A stretch of DNA of 64,000 nucleotides, taken from assembly GCA_963668535.1 (NCBI GenBank), contig OY764867.1, positions 1,488,001-1,552,000 of the forward strand, written 5' to 3'. A program made the translations under genes and the position numbers. Positions 1-9,013 of this stretch are shown one piece after another. The number at the start of each line of letters is the position of its first letter. Position 1 is the first letter of the stretch. Source of the DNA: F22 sp963668535. Its GTDB lineage: Bacteria > Bacteroidota > Bacteroidia > Bacteroidales > Bacteroidaceae. Under the pieces are notes generated by a model. It made no database searches. It was not told the DNA's origin and saw only the letters and a program-made list of their open reading frames with translations.

Positions 1-111
1 TTTTGCTTCTAAGAACAATTTTTTCATGTTGCGGATTGCAGCTAGGGCTACTTTATCTTTGGCACGCATTGCGGCCTTCATGTCTTCATTTACTTGGTCA
101 AATAGTGACAT
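1..111 (-). CDS. GatB/YqeY domain protein (N-terminal part, cut by window edge)
   Basis: The first 37 codons are present and the rest lies beyond the left edge. The protein starts MSLFDQVNEDMKAAMRAKDK, which matches the helical N-terminus of YqeY-like proteins, relatives of the GatB C-terminal domain thought to bind tRNA. It lies 43 bp downstream of ftsZ on the same strand, so it is probably the last gene, or one of the last, of the division operon. Its cellular role is not established. The family call rests on the N-terminal pattern only. Confidence 0.8.
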   Translation of the reverse strand, partial: MSLFDQVNEDMKAAMRAKDKVALAAIRNMKKLFLEAK

Positions 112-154
112 AATATATTATTTATTAAATGATTAATAATCAGTTCTTGCTTTG

Positions 155-1459
155 TTAGAAAGAGATTCCTGTGTTTTTGATAATCTCTTTTTTCTTTTCT
201 TTGATGCTTTGCTTTTTTAATGCACGAGCATCTTTCATCTCATTCAACTTGGCTGTTGAACGGCTATATGGAGGAGTTTCCATCAAATTGGCAATGACGA
301 TGTCATCATCAAGTTCATCTTCTTCCATAATGTAAAAATTACGGTTTTGATTGCGGAAGTAGACTTCACCATAGACTGTACGGATATCCTTTTCCCATTT
401 TTCTTCCTCTTCTTTACGCTTTTTCTTTTCTTCTTCGCTGATTTCCTCTTGTAGTTCTGGAGGTAAGAAAGGAAGGTTGTCTATACCGAAGCCACTAGCT
501 AGGATAGTGACACGTAATGTCTTATTCATATCGTCTTGATATGTACTACCTTGTTTGATAAAGATATCACGACGCAGTGAATTGGTAAATTTGGTAATAT
601 CTTGCATGTCTCGGCTCGTGATTTCATTATCCTGTGTACTAGTACAATGAAAAATCAGTGCCTTTGCTTTGCGCATATCGTTGTTGTTCAACAAAGGAGA
701 GTTTAAGGCGGCGTCAATAGACTTGTTGATGCGGTTTTCCTTTTCGTTAGTTTCGCCTGCAGATATCAATGAGATACCTCCGTCTTTGAAAACACGTTGT
801 ACGTCATTGAAGTCTATATTTTCTTCTCCAGTCACAGTGATCAACTCGGCAATACTTTTGGCAGCTGTTGCTATTTGATCATTGACGATATCATACATTT
901 GACTTTTGGGAATATCCTCTCCTTGGTAGTTCATCTCAAGCAATTTCTGATTGCTCAAGACAATGAGTGAATCGACTTCATTAAATAAGATGCGCAATCC
1001 TTCTAAGGCTTGCTTAATCTTAGGAATACCCTCCAAAATAAATGGAATAGTGACAATTCCTACTGTAAGGATGCCCATCTCACGAGCGACCTGTGCGATG
1101 ATGGGACCAGCACCTGTACCTGTACCGCCTCCCATGCCAGCAGTAATAAAAATCATTTTTGTACCGTCGTTGAGCATCTCATAAATGCGGTCACGGTCAT
1201 TATCGGCAATTTCTTTGGCTTTTACTGGGTCACCACCTGCACCTAATCCTTCTTTACCTATCTGAACTCGTTCTGGACCTTCAAATTTATCTAAGTCTTG
1301 ACGGTCTGTGTTACAGTTGGCAAAGCTGACATCTTTGATGCCTTTTTCATACATATGATAGACGGCACGATTACCGCAACCTCCTACACCAACGACTTTG
1401 ATAATGCTTTGATTTACGGGTTTTGGCGTATCGACCAATTCAAAATATTCTTGTTCCAT
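155..1459 (-). CDS. ftsZ: Cell division protein FtsZ
   Basis: FtsZ is the tubulin-like GTPase that polymerises into the cytokinetic Z-ring. The glycine-rich GTP-binding loop GGGTGTGAGP is at about residues 110-119, and the T7-type region follows. The protein is 434 residues from the chosen start (MEQEYFELVD). An in-frame ATG 13 codons upstream at 1498 would overlap ftsA by 23 bp; the 1459 start leaves a 16-bp gap and has GAGGG just before it. The C-terminus has a charged linker, then ETPPYSR and a lysine-rich tail, unlike the proteobacterial FtsA-binding peptide; this is usual for the phylum. It is the penultimate visible gene of the dcw operon. Confidence 0.97.
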   Translation of the reverse strand: MEQEYFELVDTPKPVNQSIIKVVGVGGCGNRAVYHMYEKGIKDVSFANCNTDRQDLDKFEGPERVQIGKEGLGAGGDPVKAKEIADNDRDRIYEMLNDGTKMIFITAGMGGGTGTGAGPIIAQVAREMGILTVGIVTIPFILEGIPKIKQALEGLRILFNEVDSLIVLSNQKLLEMNYQGEDIPKSQMYDIVNDQIATAAKSIAELITVTGEENIDFNDVQRVFKDGGISLISAGETNEKENRINKSIDAALNSPLLNNNDMRKAKALIFHCTSTQDNEITSRDMQDITKFTNSLRRDIFIKQGSTYQDDMNKTLRVTILASGFGIDNLPFLPPELQEEISEEEKKKRKEEEEKWEKDIRTVYGEVYFRNQNRNFYIMEEDELDDDIVIANLMETPPYSRSTAKLNEMKDARALKKQSIKEKKKEIIKNTGISF

Positions 1460-1475
1460 AATCCCTCTTTTTTTA

Positions 1476-3023
1476 TTAAATGACAGACTCATCATCATTG
1501 ACTACTCCACCATTTCGTAAGGTGTTGATGATGCTGTGTACACCAAGTGCACGCATAAAACTCTTTTTCTTTGAAGTCTTTTCGTGCCCTTTCTCTTGAT
1601 GAGGTGCTGTTGGCTCTGGCTGGGTGGATGTATTATCGTTTGCTTGAGCTTCTTGTGTAAAGTTGGTGTCTATTTCATGTACACTTTCCACTTGAGAATT
1701 GTCTCCTTCATCTTCTGTGTGTGTAGATAATGTGTTGTCGGTAGTGTTGTCTAGTGAAGACTTGGCCAATTTTAGTTCCTCTTTAGTCAATTTACGTCCT
1801 TCCGTAGGACGGATTGTTTCTGTTTTATTGCCAAATAAGTCACGTTGTACACGTATGGCATCTTCGCAACAGCCAGGTTTAGCTTCTTGCAATGTCGTCA
1901 ATAATGCATTAAGGTGACCTGAATTGGTATAATCTAGATAACCTTGCAACGCACAAGAGATGCGGATAAATGGTTCAAGACGAAAGTCACGCTTTGGTAA
2001 TTGTGTGCGCTTTTCAAAAATTGTGTTCAATCCTTGTAGTTGAGCTAGACCTCCAGTGAGTACAGTATTGTTAGCTCGTTGGTGTTCATATGGTAACAAT
2101 AGAGACCATATGTTTTCGACAATTTCTTCAACGCGTGCAGTCGCAATATCATTGATGGTCATGCGACGAATTTTTTTGTTATCTATTTCAAGAGTTTCGC
2201 TATCTTGTGGGTTGTCGGCAGTATCAGCTAGGTTGATAAGGCCTTCCATCGTGTCATCTGGAAGAGATTGGATATTTAATTCATTGGCTATATCATATAA
2301 GACGTTGTCACCTCCTAACGGAATGGTGAATGTGTGACGTAAAAGGTTATCGGTGTACAAGTTGACATTTGTAACTTGTGCTCCCATATCTATAAAAATA
2401 GACCCCGCCTTACGTTCTGTGTCTGTGAGCATATGTTTACCCATCGTTACAGGAATCGGTAGCACATCTGCAATTTCCAAGTTGCACTCTTGAAAAATAT
2501 GAGTCAAGTTTTCTTCAAAACGATCACCCCAAATAAGATTTAGGTAATCGATACGAATATGTTTCGCCATCACCCCAACTGGTGGTGTGTCTTGGGTAAT
2601 ATTATCGACAGTATATCGTTGAGGAATCGCTTGTAACAAACGATAACGACCAAAATCTTGACTTGTGTTCTGATTCATCAACTCGTCCATCAATTCCTCT
2701 GTTATATCTTGTTTTTCCACCAAGGTATGTGTAATGGTATGTGGACGTGCTTTTATAGATTGGCCACCTACACCAACGTACACTTTAGTGATATTGACCT
2801 GATCTAGTTGGCTCTCTAGCTTATTTATTATATTAGAGACAAGTTGTCCAGCAGATTTGCGGTTCCAAATTTGGCCGAGGCGGATAGCGTTATCAATATT
2901 CGCTTCTTGTGCAACAGCAAGTATTTCTAGGGTACCATTGCTTTTTTGTACCGCTACCCCGCCCCACAAACATGTGGAGTTAATGGCAATAGCAGCGACC
3001 AGTTCGTTAGTATACATATGCAT
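1476..3023 (-). CDS. ftsA: Cell division protein FtsA
   Basis: FtsA is an actin-like ATPase that tethers FtsZ to the inner membrane and recruits later divisome proteins. The 515-residue protein has SHS2/actin-fold signatures, including FIDMGAQVTNVNLY (phosphate-binding strand) near residue 215 and TGGLAQLQGL near residue 325. Residues about 425-485 form an acidic, Ser/Thr/Gln-rich low-complexity linker. The last 30 or so residues (KKKSFMRALGVHSII) look like the amphipathic membrane-targeting helix. It sits 13 bp after ftsQ and 16 bp before ftsZ. The start could equally be the Met two codons downstream. Confidence 0.96.
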   Translation of the reverse strand: MHMYTNELVAAIAINSTCLWGGVAVQKSNGTLEILAVAQEANIDNAIRLGQIWNRKSAGQLVSNIINKLESQLDQVNITKVYVGVGGQSIKARPHTITHTLVEKQDITEELMDELMNQNTSQDFGRYRLLQAIPQRYTVDNITQDTPPVGVMAKHIRIDYLNLIWGDRFEENLTHIFQECNLEIADVLPIPVTMGKHMLTDTERKAGSIFIDMGAQVTNVNLYTDNLLRHTFTIPLGGDNVLYDIANELNIQSLPDDTMEGLINLADTADNPQDSETLEIDNKKIRRMTINDIATARVEEIVENIWSLLLPYEHQRANNTVLTGGLAQLQGLNTIFEKRTQLPKRDFRLEPFIRISCALQGYLDYTNSGHLNALLTTLQEAKPGCCEDAIRVQRDLFGNKTETIRPTEGRKLTKEELKLAKSSLDNTTDNTLSTHTEDEGDNSQVESVHEIDTNFTQEAQANDNTSTQPEPTAPHQEKGHEKTSKKKSFMRALGVHSIINTLRNGGVVNDDESVI

Positions 3024-3036
3024 ATTTTCTTATCAG

Positions 3037-3789
3037 CTAGTTCTCTCTTTTTGTACAAATTATTTGATTCGGTATAGACAGATTAATACACGAGTATTTC
3101 TGCCATCCTACTTTTTTGATGACCTTGTGGTAGAATCGCTCCATGCGATCTAGCTTACGGTCTATGTCTGTCATTCCACCTAGTTGGATACAGTTTTGTC
3201 CAACTCGTGGGTATAATGTAACTTTTGCATTCAAAGTTACAAAAATTTGTGTTACCTGAGCATCCCAAAAAGCACTTTTTTTTATGCATTGTGCAAGATG
3301 GTATAATTGTTTTTGTGCGAGTTTATCTGTGATGTAGCCTGTGGCTACTAGAGTGGGGGCATAGCAGTTGCCTGCTTTCATGAGTTGTCCTTCGATGTCG
3401 ACAAAATAATTATTCCCATATTTCCCTGGCTCTTTAGTAAATACTCGCAATAAAGGTGTACGTTGTTGAATGCGAATGACCACATTGTTTTGTGTACTCT
3501 TGTAACAATGAATAGTACGTGCTGCATCCAAGCATGTCAATGCATTCTCTATGTCTTGAGTCGAAATATCATCCATTGGGTATCCCGTTGGAAGTAAATT
3601 CTTGCGTTTAAGAATTTTCTTTACATCATTAATTGAAATAAAAGCTTTTTCTACCGTGTCTGTTACAAGGACTTGAATTCCCTTACACATAGGTGTAGTG
3701 CGCGATGGTTCTCTCAGAAATATAAAACTTCCGAGTATTATAACAATGAGGATGACTAATCCAAATATCTGCATTATTTTTTTTACCAT
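3037..3789 (-). CDS. ftsQ: Cell division protein FtsQ
   Basis: This is the FtsQ/DivIB-like bitopic divisome protein: a short cytoplasmic N-terminus, one transmembrane helix (about residues 7-25, IFGLVILIVIILGSFIFL), and a periplasmic POTRA plus beta region. Sequence divergence is high, as usual for FtsQ, so the call depends on topology and on its place between murC and ftsA. The open frame extends upstream to 3843, but that start would overlap murC by 43 bp and add a non-hydrophobic leader. The Met at 3789 (MVKKIMQIFG) leaves an 11-bp gap and is preferred. Confidence 0.88.
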   Translation of the reverse strand: MVKKIMQIFGLVILIVIILGSFIFLREPSRTTPMCKGIQVLVTDTVEKAFISINDVKKILKRKNLLPTGYPMDDISTQDIENALTCLDAARTIHCYKSTQNNVVIRIQQRTPLLRVFTKEPGKYGNNYFVDIEGQLMKAGNCYAPTLVATGYITDKLAQKQLYHLAQCIKKSAFWDAQVTQIFVTLNAKVTLYPRVGQNCIQLGGMTDIDRKLDRMERFYHKVIKKVGWQKYSCINLSIPNQIICTKREN

Positions 3790-3800
3790 AGCGCATGGGG

Positions 3801-5186
3801 TTAGAGGTAACGAGCTTCTAGCATCTTTTGGATGGAATCGCATTCATCTTCTATATCACCTGCTCCCAAAGTAATGACTACATCAAGATCTCGTTTTTTA
3901 AGGGTCTCTAGTAGATTTTTTTTAGTACTTAATTCACAAGGGATTGATGGATGGATTCTTTCGAGAATTAGTTGGCTACTTACACCGGGGATAGGCAGCT
4001 CTCTAGCTGGGTAAATAGGTAGTAGTATTACCTCATCTGCTGCACTAAGACTAGTAGCAAAACCTGGATAAAAATCTTGCGTGCGACTATATAAATGTGG
4101 CTGAAAAATTACTGTAATTTTTTTCTCAGGATATAAAGCTCGTACAGAAGCAATGCTTTGCTTGATTTCTGACGGATGGTGGGCATAGTCACTCAGCAAA
4201 GTGATGGCTTCTGTTTTTAAACGGAAATCAAAACGGCGTTCTATTCCACGGAAACTTTTCATGCCAGTTTGAATTTCGTTTGGAGATACACCATTCATAT
4301 ACGCTAGTGCCATTGCGGCTACTCCGTTGTCAATATTAATAGTTACAGGGACACCTAGTTCTACGTCTTTAATTGTGATATCGGGACCAACAAAATCGAT
4401 AATGATTGTTCCATGGCCAATGCGTTCATTGGCTGCGTGAAAGTCGCCACTTGTTCGCCCATATGTGTAGATGTGTACTCCTTCTTGTACTTGGGGAGTA
4501 ATAGTTAAACCTTCGTGCATAATTAAAGCACCTCCTGGACGAATTAATTGGGTGTATTGACTAAAGGCCTCCTTATAATGGGCTTCGTCACCGTAAATAT
4601 CCAAGTGGTCAGGATCGTCTGAAGTAATCACAGACATCCACGGTGATAATTGATGAAAAGAGCGGTCAAATTCATCTGCCTCAATAACGGTATATGGGCT
4701 ATTGGTATCTAGCAATAGGTTGCTTGAATAATTTTGTGATACTCCACCCAAAAAAGCTGTACATCCTACAGATGATTGGTATAATAAGTGAGCTGTCATG
4801 GTAGATGTACTTGTTTTACCATGGGTACCAGCTACGCAAAGTCCTTTGCTGGAACGGGTGATTAAACCAAGTACCTGTGCCCGTTTCATAATTGTGAATT
4901 CATGATCGCGAAAATATCTCCATTCACTATGATCTTTAGGGATAGCTGGGGTGTAGACAACAAGTGTGCGAGAAGCATCTTGCATGTTGCAAGGAATCAG
5001 GTCAACGTCATCTTCAAAATGTAGGTGGGCTCCCTCTTCTTCTAGATGTGATGTAAGTGGAGTGGCTGTACGGTCATATCCTGCTACCTCTTTGCCAAGT
5101 GCTAAGAAGTAACGGGCAATGGCACTCATGCCAATACCTCCGGCTCCTATAAAATAGACATTTTCAAAATCGTTAAGTTGCTTCAT
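3801..5186 (-). CDS. murC: UDP-N-acetylmuramate--L-alanine ligase MurC
   Basis: MurC is the cytoplasmic ATP-dependent ligase that adds L-Ala to UDP-MurNAc, the first amino acid of the peptidoglycan stem. The 461-residue protein has the Rossmann loop GAGGIGMS at residues 14-21, the Mur ligase P-loop GTHGKTST at 120-127, EADEFDRSF and DPDHLDIYGD in the central domain, and DYAHHPSEI at the start of the C-terminal domain, all in normal order. It lies 35 bp after murG. No ddl gene separates it from ftsQ, unlike in enterobacteria. Confidence 0.97.
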   Translation of the reverse strand: MKQLNDFENVYFIGAGGIGMSAIARYFLALGKEVAGYDRTATPLTSHLEEEGAHLHFEDDVDLIPCNMQDASRTLVVYTPAIPKDHSEWRYFRDHEFTIMKRAQVLGLITRSSKGLCVAGTHGKTSTSTMTAHLLYQSSVGCTAFLGGVSQNYSSNLLLDTNSPYTVIEADEFDRSFHQLSPWMSVITSDDPDHLDIYGDEAHYKEAFSQYTQLIRPGGALIMHEGLTITPQVQEGVHIYTYGRTSGDFHAANERIGHGTIIIDFVGPDITIKDVELGVPVTINIDNGVAAMALAYMNGVSPNEIQTGMKSFRGIERRFDFRLKTEAITLLSDYAHHPSEIKQSIASVRALYPEKKITVIFQPHLYSRTQDFYPGFATSLSAADEVILLPIYPARELPIPGVSSQLILERIHPSIPCELSTKKNLLETLKKRDLDVVITLGAGDIEDECDSIQKMLEARYL

Positions 5187-5221
5187 GTTTCAGGTGGTTG
5201 TAATGGGGCGAAATGTTGTTT

Positions 5222-6331
5222 TTATTTCTTTGGTTTTGCTAAACCAATGACTTCTTTTGCAATGACTTCAGCGGCGTCTGGATGAGCCATTTTCTGTACA
5301 TTGCTACGCATCTTGGTTAAGTGTGCTTGATCTTCTAGGAGAATTAGGGCTGTAGATGCTAATGTGTCAATGGCATCAACATCAGCTACATAAGCTGCAG
5401 CGTTTTTCTCAACAAGAGCCATCGCATTTTTCGTTTGATGATCTTCTGCTACATTGGGTGAGGGGACTAATATAGAAGCGACTCCTAACAAACAAATCTC
5501 AGAGATAGAACTAGCGCCTGCTCTTGAAATGACCAAATCGGCTGCTGCATAAGCGGCTGCCATATCTTTTATAAATGGTCCCATGTGAAGTCGTGGCTTC
5601 TGAGGAATATTTGTCATTCGTGTCTCCATCTCTTTGGCGTAATAACTACCAGTTTGCCAAATAATTTGTATGCCAGCATCCGCTAGTTGCTTCATCCCTG
5701 CTAACATGGCCTCATTTAATGTGCGAGCACCTAGGCTTCCCCCTATAACCACTAGGGTTGGAGTAGAGGCGTCTAGCCCGAAACTTTCGCGAGCTTCAGC
5801 TTGTGTTGGGCGGTTTAGTAAAGTTTGGCGAATAGGGTTACCTGTAAGCATGATGCGATCTTTTGGGAAAAATCTATCCATCTTATCATACGCCACACAG
5901 ATCTTATTTGCATCTTTGGCTAATAGTTTATTTGTTACACCTGCGTAGGAATTTTGTTCTTGTATTAGTGTCGGAACGCCTGCTTTTTGAGCCATCTTTA
6001 GTGTTGGACCACTGGCATAGCCGCCTACACCTACCGCCACATCGGGCTTGAAATCACGCACAATCTTAGCAGCCATCTGTTGACTTTTAAAAAGCTTGAT
6101 TAAAACACGTACATTGCGCCATAAATGTTTGCGATCAAATCCTGCAACGGGAAGTCCTTTAATAGGATAACCTGCATCTGGTACACGCTGCATTTCCATG
6201 CGGCCTTCTGCTCCGACAAAAAGAATTTCTGCGTCGGGCTCAATTGCTTTGATAGCATTGGCGATTGATACAGCTGGAAAAATATGTCCACCTGTACCTC
6301 CACCGCTTATAATGATTTTAATTGGATCCAT
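5222..6331 (-). CDS. murG: Lipid II synthase MurG (GlcNAc transferase)
   Basis: MurG is the peripheral membrane GT28 glycosyltransferase that moves GlcNAc from UDP-GlcNAc onto lipid I at the inner face of the membrane. The 369-residue protein has the N-terminal G-loop GGGTGGHIFPA at residues 10-20, the second loop GGSLGARTLNEA near residue 198, and the acceptor/UDP region SRAGASSISEI near 270. Length and motif order are normal. It lies between ftsW (28-bp gap) and murC (35-bp gap). Confidence 0.97.
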   Translation of the reverse strand: MDPIKIIISGGGTGGHIFPAVSIANAIKAIEPDAEILFVGAEGRMEMQRVPDAGYPIKGLPVAGFDRKHLWRNVRVLIKLFKSQQMAAKIVRDFKPDVAVGVGGYASGPTLKMAQKAGVPTLIQEQNSYAGVTNKLLAKDANKICVAYDKMDRFFPKDRIMLTGNPIRQTLLNRPTQAEARESFGLDASTPTLVVIGGSLGARTLNEAMLAGMKQLADAGIQIIWQTGSYYAKEMETRMTNIPQKPRLHMGPFIKDMAAAYAAADLVISRAGASSISEICLLGVASILVPSPNVAEDHQTKNAMALVEKNAAAYVADVDAIDTLASTALILLEDQAHLTKMRSNVQKMAHPDAAEVIAKEVIGLAKPKK

Positions 6332-6359
6332 ATATTGTATTCTAATAGTAATTTTTAAG

Positions 6360-7619
6360 TTAGTCGTCTATTTGTGGCTTAGGGGTTAATAAAGTCTCAT
6401 GTTCTGTGACTCCTGTCCATTGAGAAACATCTGTTTCATCTTTTTGAGCGTGATGCTGTTGTTGGTTGAATTCATGGAAGAGTTTCTGAATCAGACCAAA
6501 CATAACGCTGACACTCAATGCAGAAGATCCTCCACGACTAATTAATGGGAGGTTCTGTCCTGTGACAGGCATCCAACCGACAGCCACAAACATATTGGTC
6601 AGGGCTTGAACCATAATAAATAATCCTAGTCCAATGGCCAGATAGGAGGGAAATGGACTAGAGAGTAAGTACCCTAATCGCATAGTACGAAACATGATTA
6701 TAATGTACAAAATAAAGACAATGAGTCCACCTACCAATCCCGTTTCTTCAAGGATAATGGAGTAAATAAAGTCATTGCTCCCTTCACTAATATAGTCTCT
6801 AATTTCACTTTTTCCCATGCCTTTCCCCAATACAGAAGATGTACCTATGGCGATGTTAGAATGATTGCGTTGGGTGTTTTCTCCAGATAAGTCAACAGCT
6901 TGTGGATCATCTGGTAGAGGTTGAAAAGCCCTTGTTACTCGAGCTTTAAATGTGCCTAATCGTCCAATGTTGGTGTACTGTCCTAATGTAAAAATAGCTG
7001 TGATACCCAAAACCCCAGTTATCAGTACTGTCAGAGTCATTCTTTTCCAATATCTCATAGGAAAGTTGATAATCCATAAGAAGGTCAGACAGTAAGCCAT
7101 CAACATGAGTGCTGAAGAGGAATTCTCTTTTCCAATAAGAGCTATCATGATAGCACAACTAATAGAGATTATCCAAGTTAATCGTTTCCATAAATGAGAT
7201 TTCTCTTTGCCAATAGCTACTAGGGTGGATAAACTAACGATCAAAAAGGGTTTAATTAGTTCTGATGGTTGTATGGAGAATCCACCTAGCATAATGGCAC
7301 GTGTCGCTCCATTTCCTTTATGACCTAGGAAAAGCACTGCAGCTAGCATACCTAACATGATGATAAATCCTCCCACACCTGCTAAACGATAAAATTTGAA
7401 GGGTATCAACAAAGTAATCTGAATAATAGCAAATCCTATGCATAAAGTAAAAATGTGCTTATTGACTTGTGCCATAAAGTTGCCATTGGATGGAGACACG
7501 AAGCTGCTCGTTGAAGTAAAAACTTCAACGATAGAGATGCTTACTAGGATAGCCATAACTACCCAAATGACTTTATCACCTCTAAATATTCGGTTAATAA
7601 AGGATGTAAAATGCTCCAT
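6360..7619 (-). CDS. ftsW: FtsW/RodA/SpoVE (SEDS) peptidoglycan polymerase
   Basis: This is a SEDS-family integral membrane glycosyltransferase. In the dcw context it is FtsW, which polymerises lipid II together with the FtsI transpeptidase at the septum. The 419-residue protein has about ten hydrophobic segments. The long extracytoplasmic loop carries FQPLPDDPQAVDLSGENTQ and the GSNDFIYSIILEETG block, and the C-terminal signature TGQNLPLISRGGSS is present. A hydrophilic tail of about 35 residues (His/Gln-rich) follows the last helix. RodA has the same fold, but the location argues for FtsW. Confidence 0.95.
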   Translation of the reverse strand: MEHFTSFINRIFRGDKVIWVVMAILVSISIVEVFTSTSSFVSPSNGNFMAQVNKHIFTLCIGFAIIQITLLIPFKFYRLAGVGGFIIMLGMLAAVLFLGHKGNGATRAIMLGGFSIQPSELIKPFLIVSLSTLVAIGKEKSHLWKRLTWIISISCAIMIALIGKENSSSALMLMAYCLTFLWIINFPMRYWKRMTLTVLITGVLGITAIFTLGQYTNIGRLGTFKARVTRAFQPLPDDPQAVDLSGENTQRNHSNIAIGTSSVLGKGMGKSEIRDYISEGSNDFIYSIILEETGLVGGLIVFILYIIIMFRTMRLGYLLSSPFPSYLAIGLGLFIMVQALTNMFVAVGWMPVTGQNLPLISRGGSSALSVSVMFGLIQKLFHEFNQQQHHAQKDETDVSQWTGVTEHETLLTPKPQIDD

Positions 7620-7639
7620 ATAATGGTACTTGTTTCGTG

Positions 7640-8989
7640 TTATCCGATGGGGATGTTAAGTACTGCTTGCTTAAATTGGTCTCCACGGTCTTCGTAACTA
7701 CTAAATAAATCAAAACTAGCACAACAAGGAGACAATAGAACGGTATCTCCTCTAGATGTTTCTTTTTGAACTGCTGTTAGTGCTTCGTCAATACTATGTG
7801 TGTCATAGAAAGGGAGTCCGAAATCTTTGAAAAAAGCAATTAGCTTACTGTTATCTGCTCCCATAAAGATGAGGCTCTTGCATTTATTTCGTACAACAGA
7901 GGCAATTTCATGGTAATCATTCCCTTTATCTTTGCCCCCTAAAATCAGATGAATTGGTTTGTCTATACTGTGTAATGCGTAAAAGCAAGAATTCACATTT
8001 GTGGCTTTAGAGTCATTGATATAGGTTACTCCTTGGCGTTTGGCTACAAATTCCAATCGGTGTGGCACCCCCTCAAAATCAGACAAGGCCTGACGAATGG
8101 AATCTTTGCTGATACCAGCAATATTACCAGCGATTCCAGCTGCCAACGAATTGTATAGGTTGTGTTTACCAGTTAGAGCTAGCTTTTCTTGTTCCATATT
8201 AAAATCGCTTGGTCTGTCGATCTTAATTTCTTGTTCTGAAGTGTATGCTATCACGCCATCTTTTTTGATGGCAGAGAATGGATATAGTTGAGCTTTTAGA
8301 CCATGTCGTTTAAGTTGTTCTTGAATGATTGGGTCATCGTTCCAAAATATAAAAGCATCGCTATCTGTCTGATTTTGTGTAATGCGAAATTTCGCATCGA
8401 TATATTGTTGCATACAATTTTTGTATCGATCTAAATGATCTGGTGTGATATTCATCATTACAGCAATATCGGCCTTGAAATCATACATATTGTCCAACTG
8501 AAAACTGCTTAATTCAATCACGTAATAATCATGATTTTCTGTTGCTACTTGGAGAGCTAAGCTTTTTCCAATATTTCCAGCAAGACCAACATTTAGTCCC
8601 GCTTGTTTGAAAATATGGTAGATTAGAGATGTTGTTGTTGTCTTGCCATTACTTCCAGTGATACATATCATTTTAGCATTAGTATATCGACCAGCAAATT
8701 CAATCTCGCTAATAATAGGTGTCCCTTGCGACACTAGCTTTTTTATAATTGGAGCTTCATCTGGTATGCCTGGGCTTTTGATGACTTCGTTAGCATTGAG
8801 AATCAAATTTTCGGTATGTTGTTTCTCTTCCCAAGCAATTTGGTATTTGTCAAGTAGTTCTTTGTAGTGAGACTTTATACTTCCCATATCAGAAACAAAA
8901 GTATCAAAGCCCTTTAATTTTGCGAGGACTGCAGCTCCACTGCCGCTTTCTCCCGCTCCTAAAATAACTATTCGTTTAATATTATTCAT
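7640..8989 (-). CDS. murD: UDP-N-acetylmuramoylalanine--D-glutamate ligase MurD
   Basis: MurD is the cytoplasmic ATP-dependent ligase that adds D-Glu to UDP-MurNAc-L-Ala. The 449-residue protein has the N-terminal GAGESGSGAA loop at residues 11-20, the Mur P-loop GSNGKTT at 112-118, NITPDHLDRY in the central domain, and NDSKATN plus LGGKDKG in the C-terminal domain. It is 20 bp before ftsW and 24 bp after mraY, inside the dcw operon. Confidence 0.97.
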   Translation of the reverse strand: MNNIKRIVILGAGESGSGAAVLAKLKGFDTFVSDMGSIKSHYKELLDKYQIAWEEKQHTENLILNANEVIKSPGIPDEAPIIKKLVSQGTPIISEIEFAGRYTNAKMICITGSNGKTTTTSLIYHIFKQAGLNVGLAGNIGKSLALQVATENHDYYVIELSSFQLDNMYDFKADIAVMMNITPDHLDRYKNCMQQYIDAKFRITQNQTDSDAFIFWNDDPIIQEQLKRHGLKAQLYPFSAIKKDGVIAYTSEQEIKIDRPSDFNMEQEKLALTGKHNLYNSLAAGIAGNIAGISKDSIRQALSDFEGVPHRLEFVAKRQGVTYINDSKATNVNSCFYALHSIDKPIHLILGGKDKGNDYHEIASVVRNKCKSLIFMGADNSKLIAFFKDFGLPFYDTHSIDEALTAVQKETSRGDTVLLSPCCASFDLFSSYEDRGDQFKQAVLNIPIG

Positions 8990-9013
8990 TTGTTTGTTGT
9001 TTTTATGGTTATA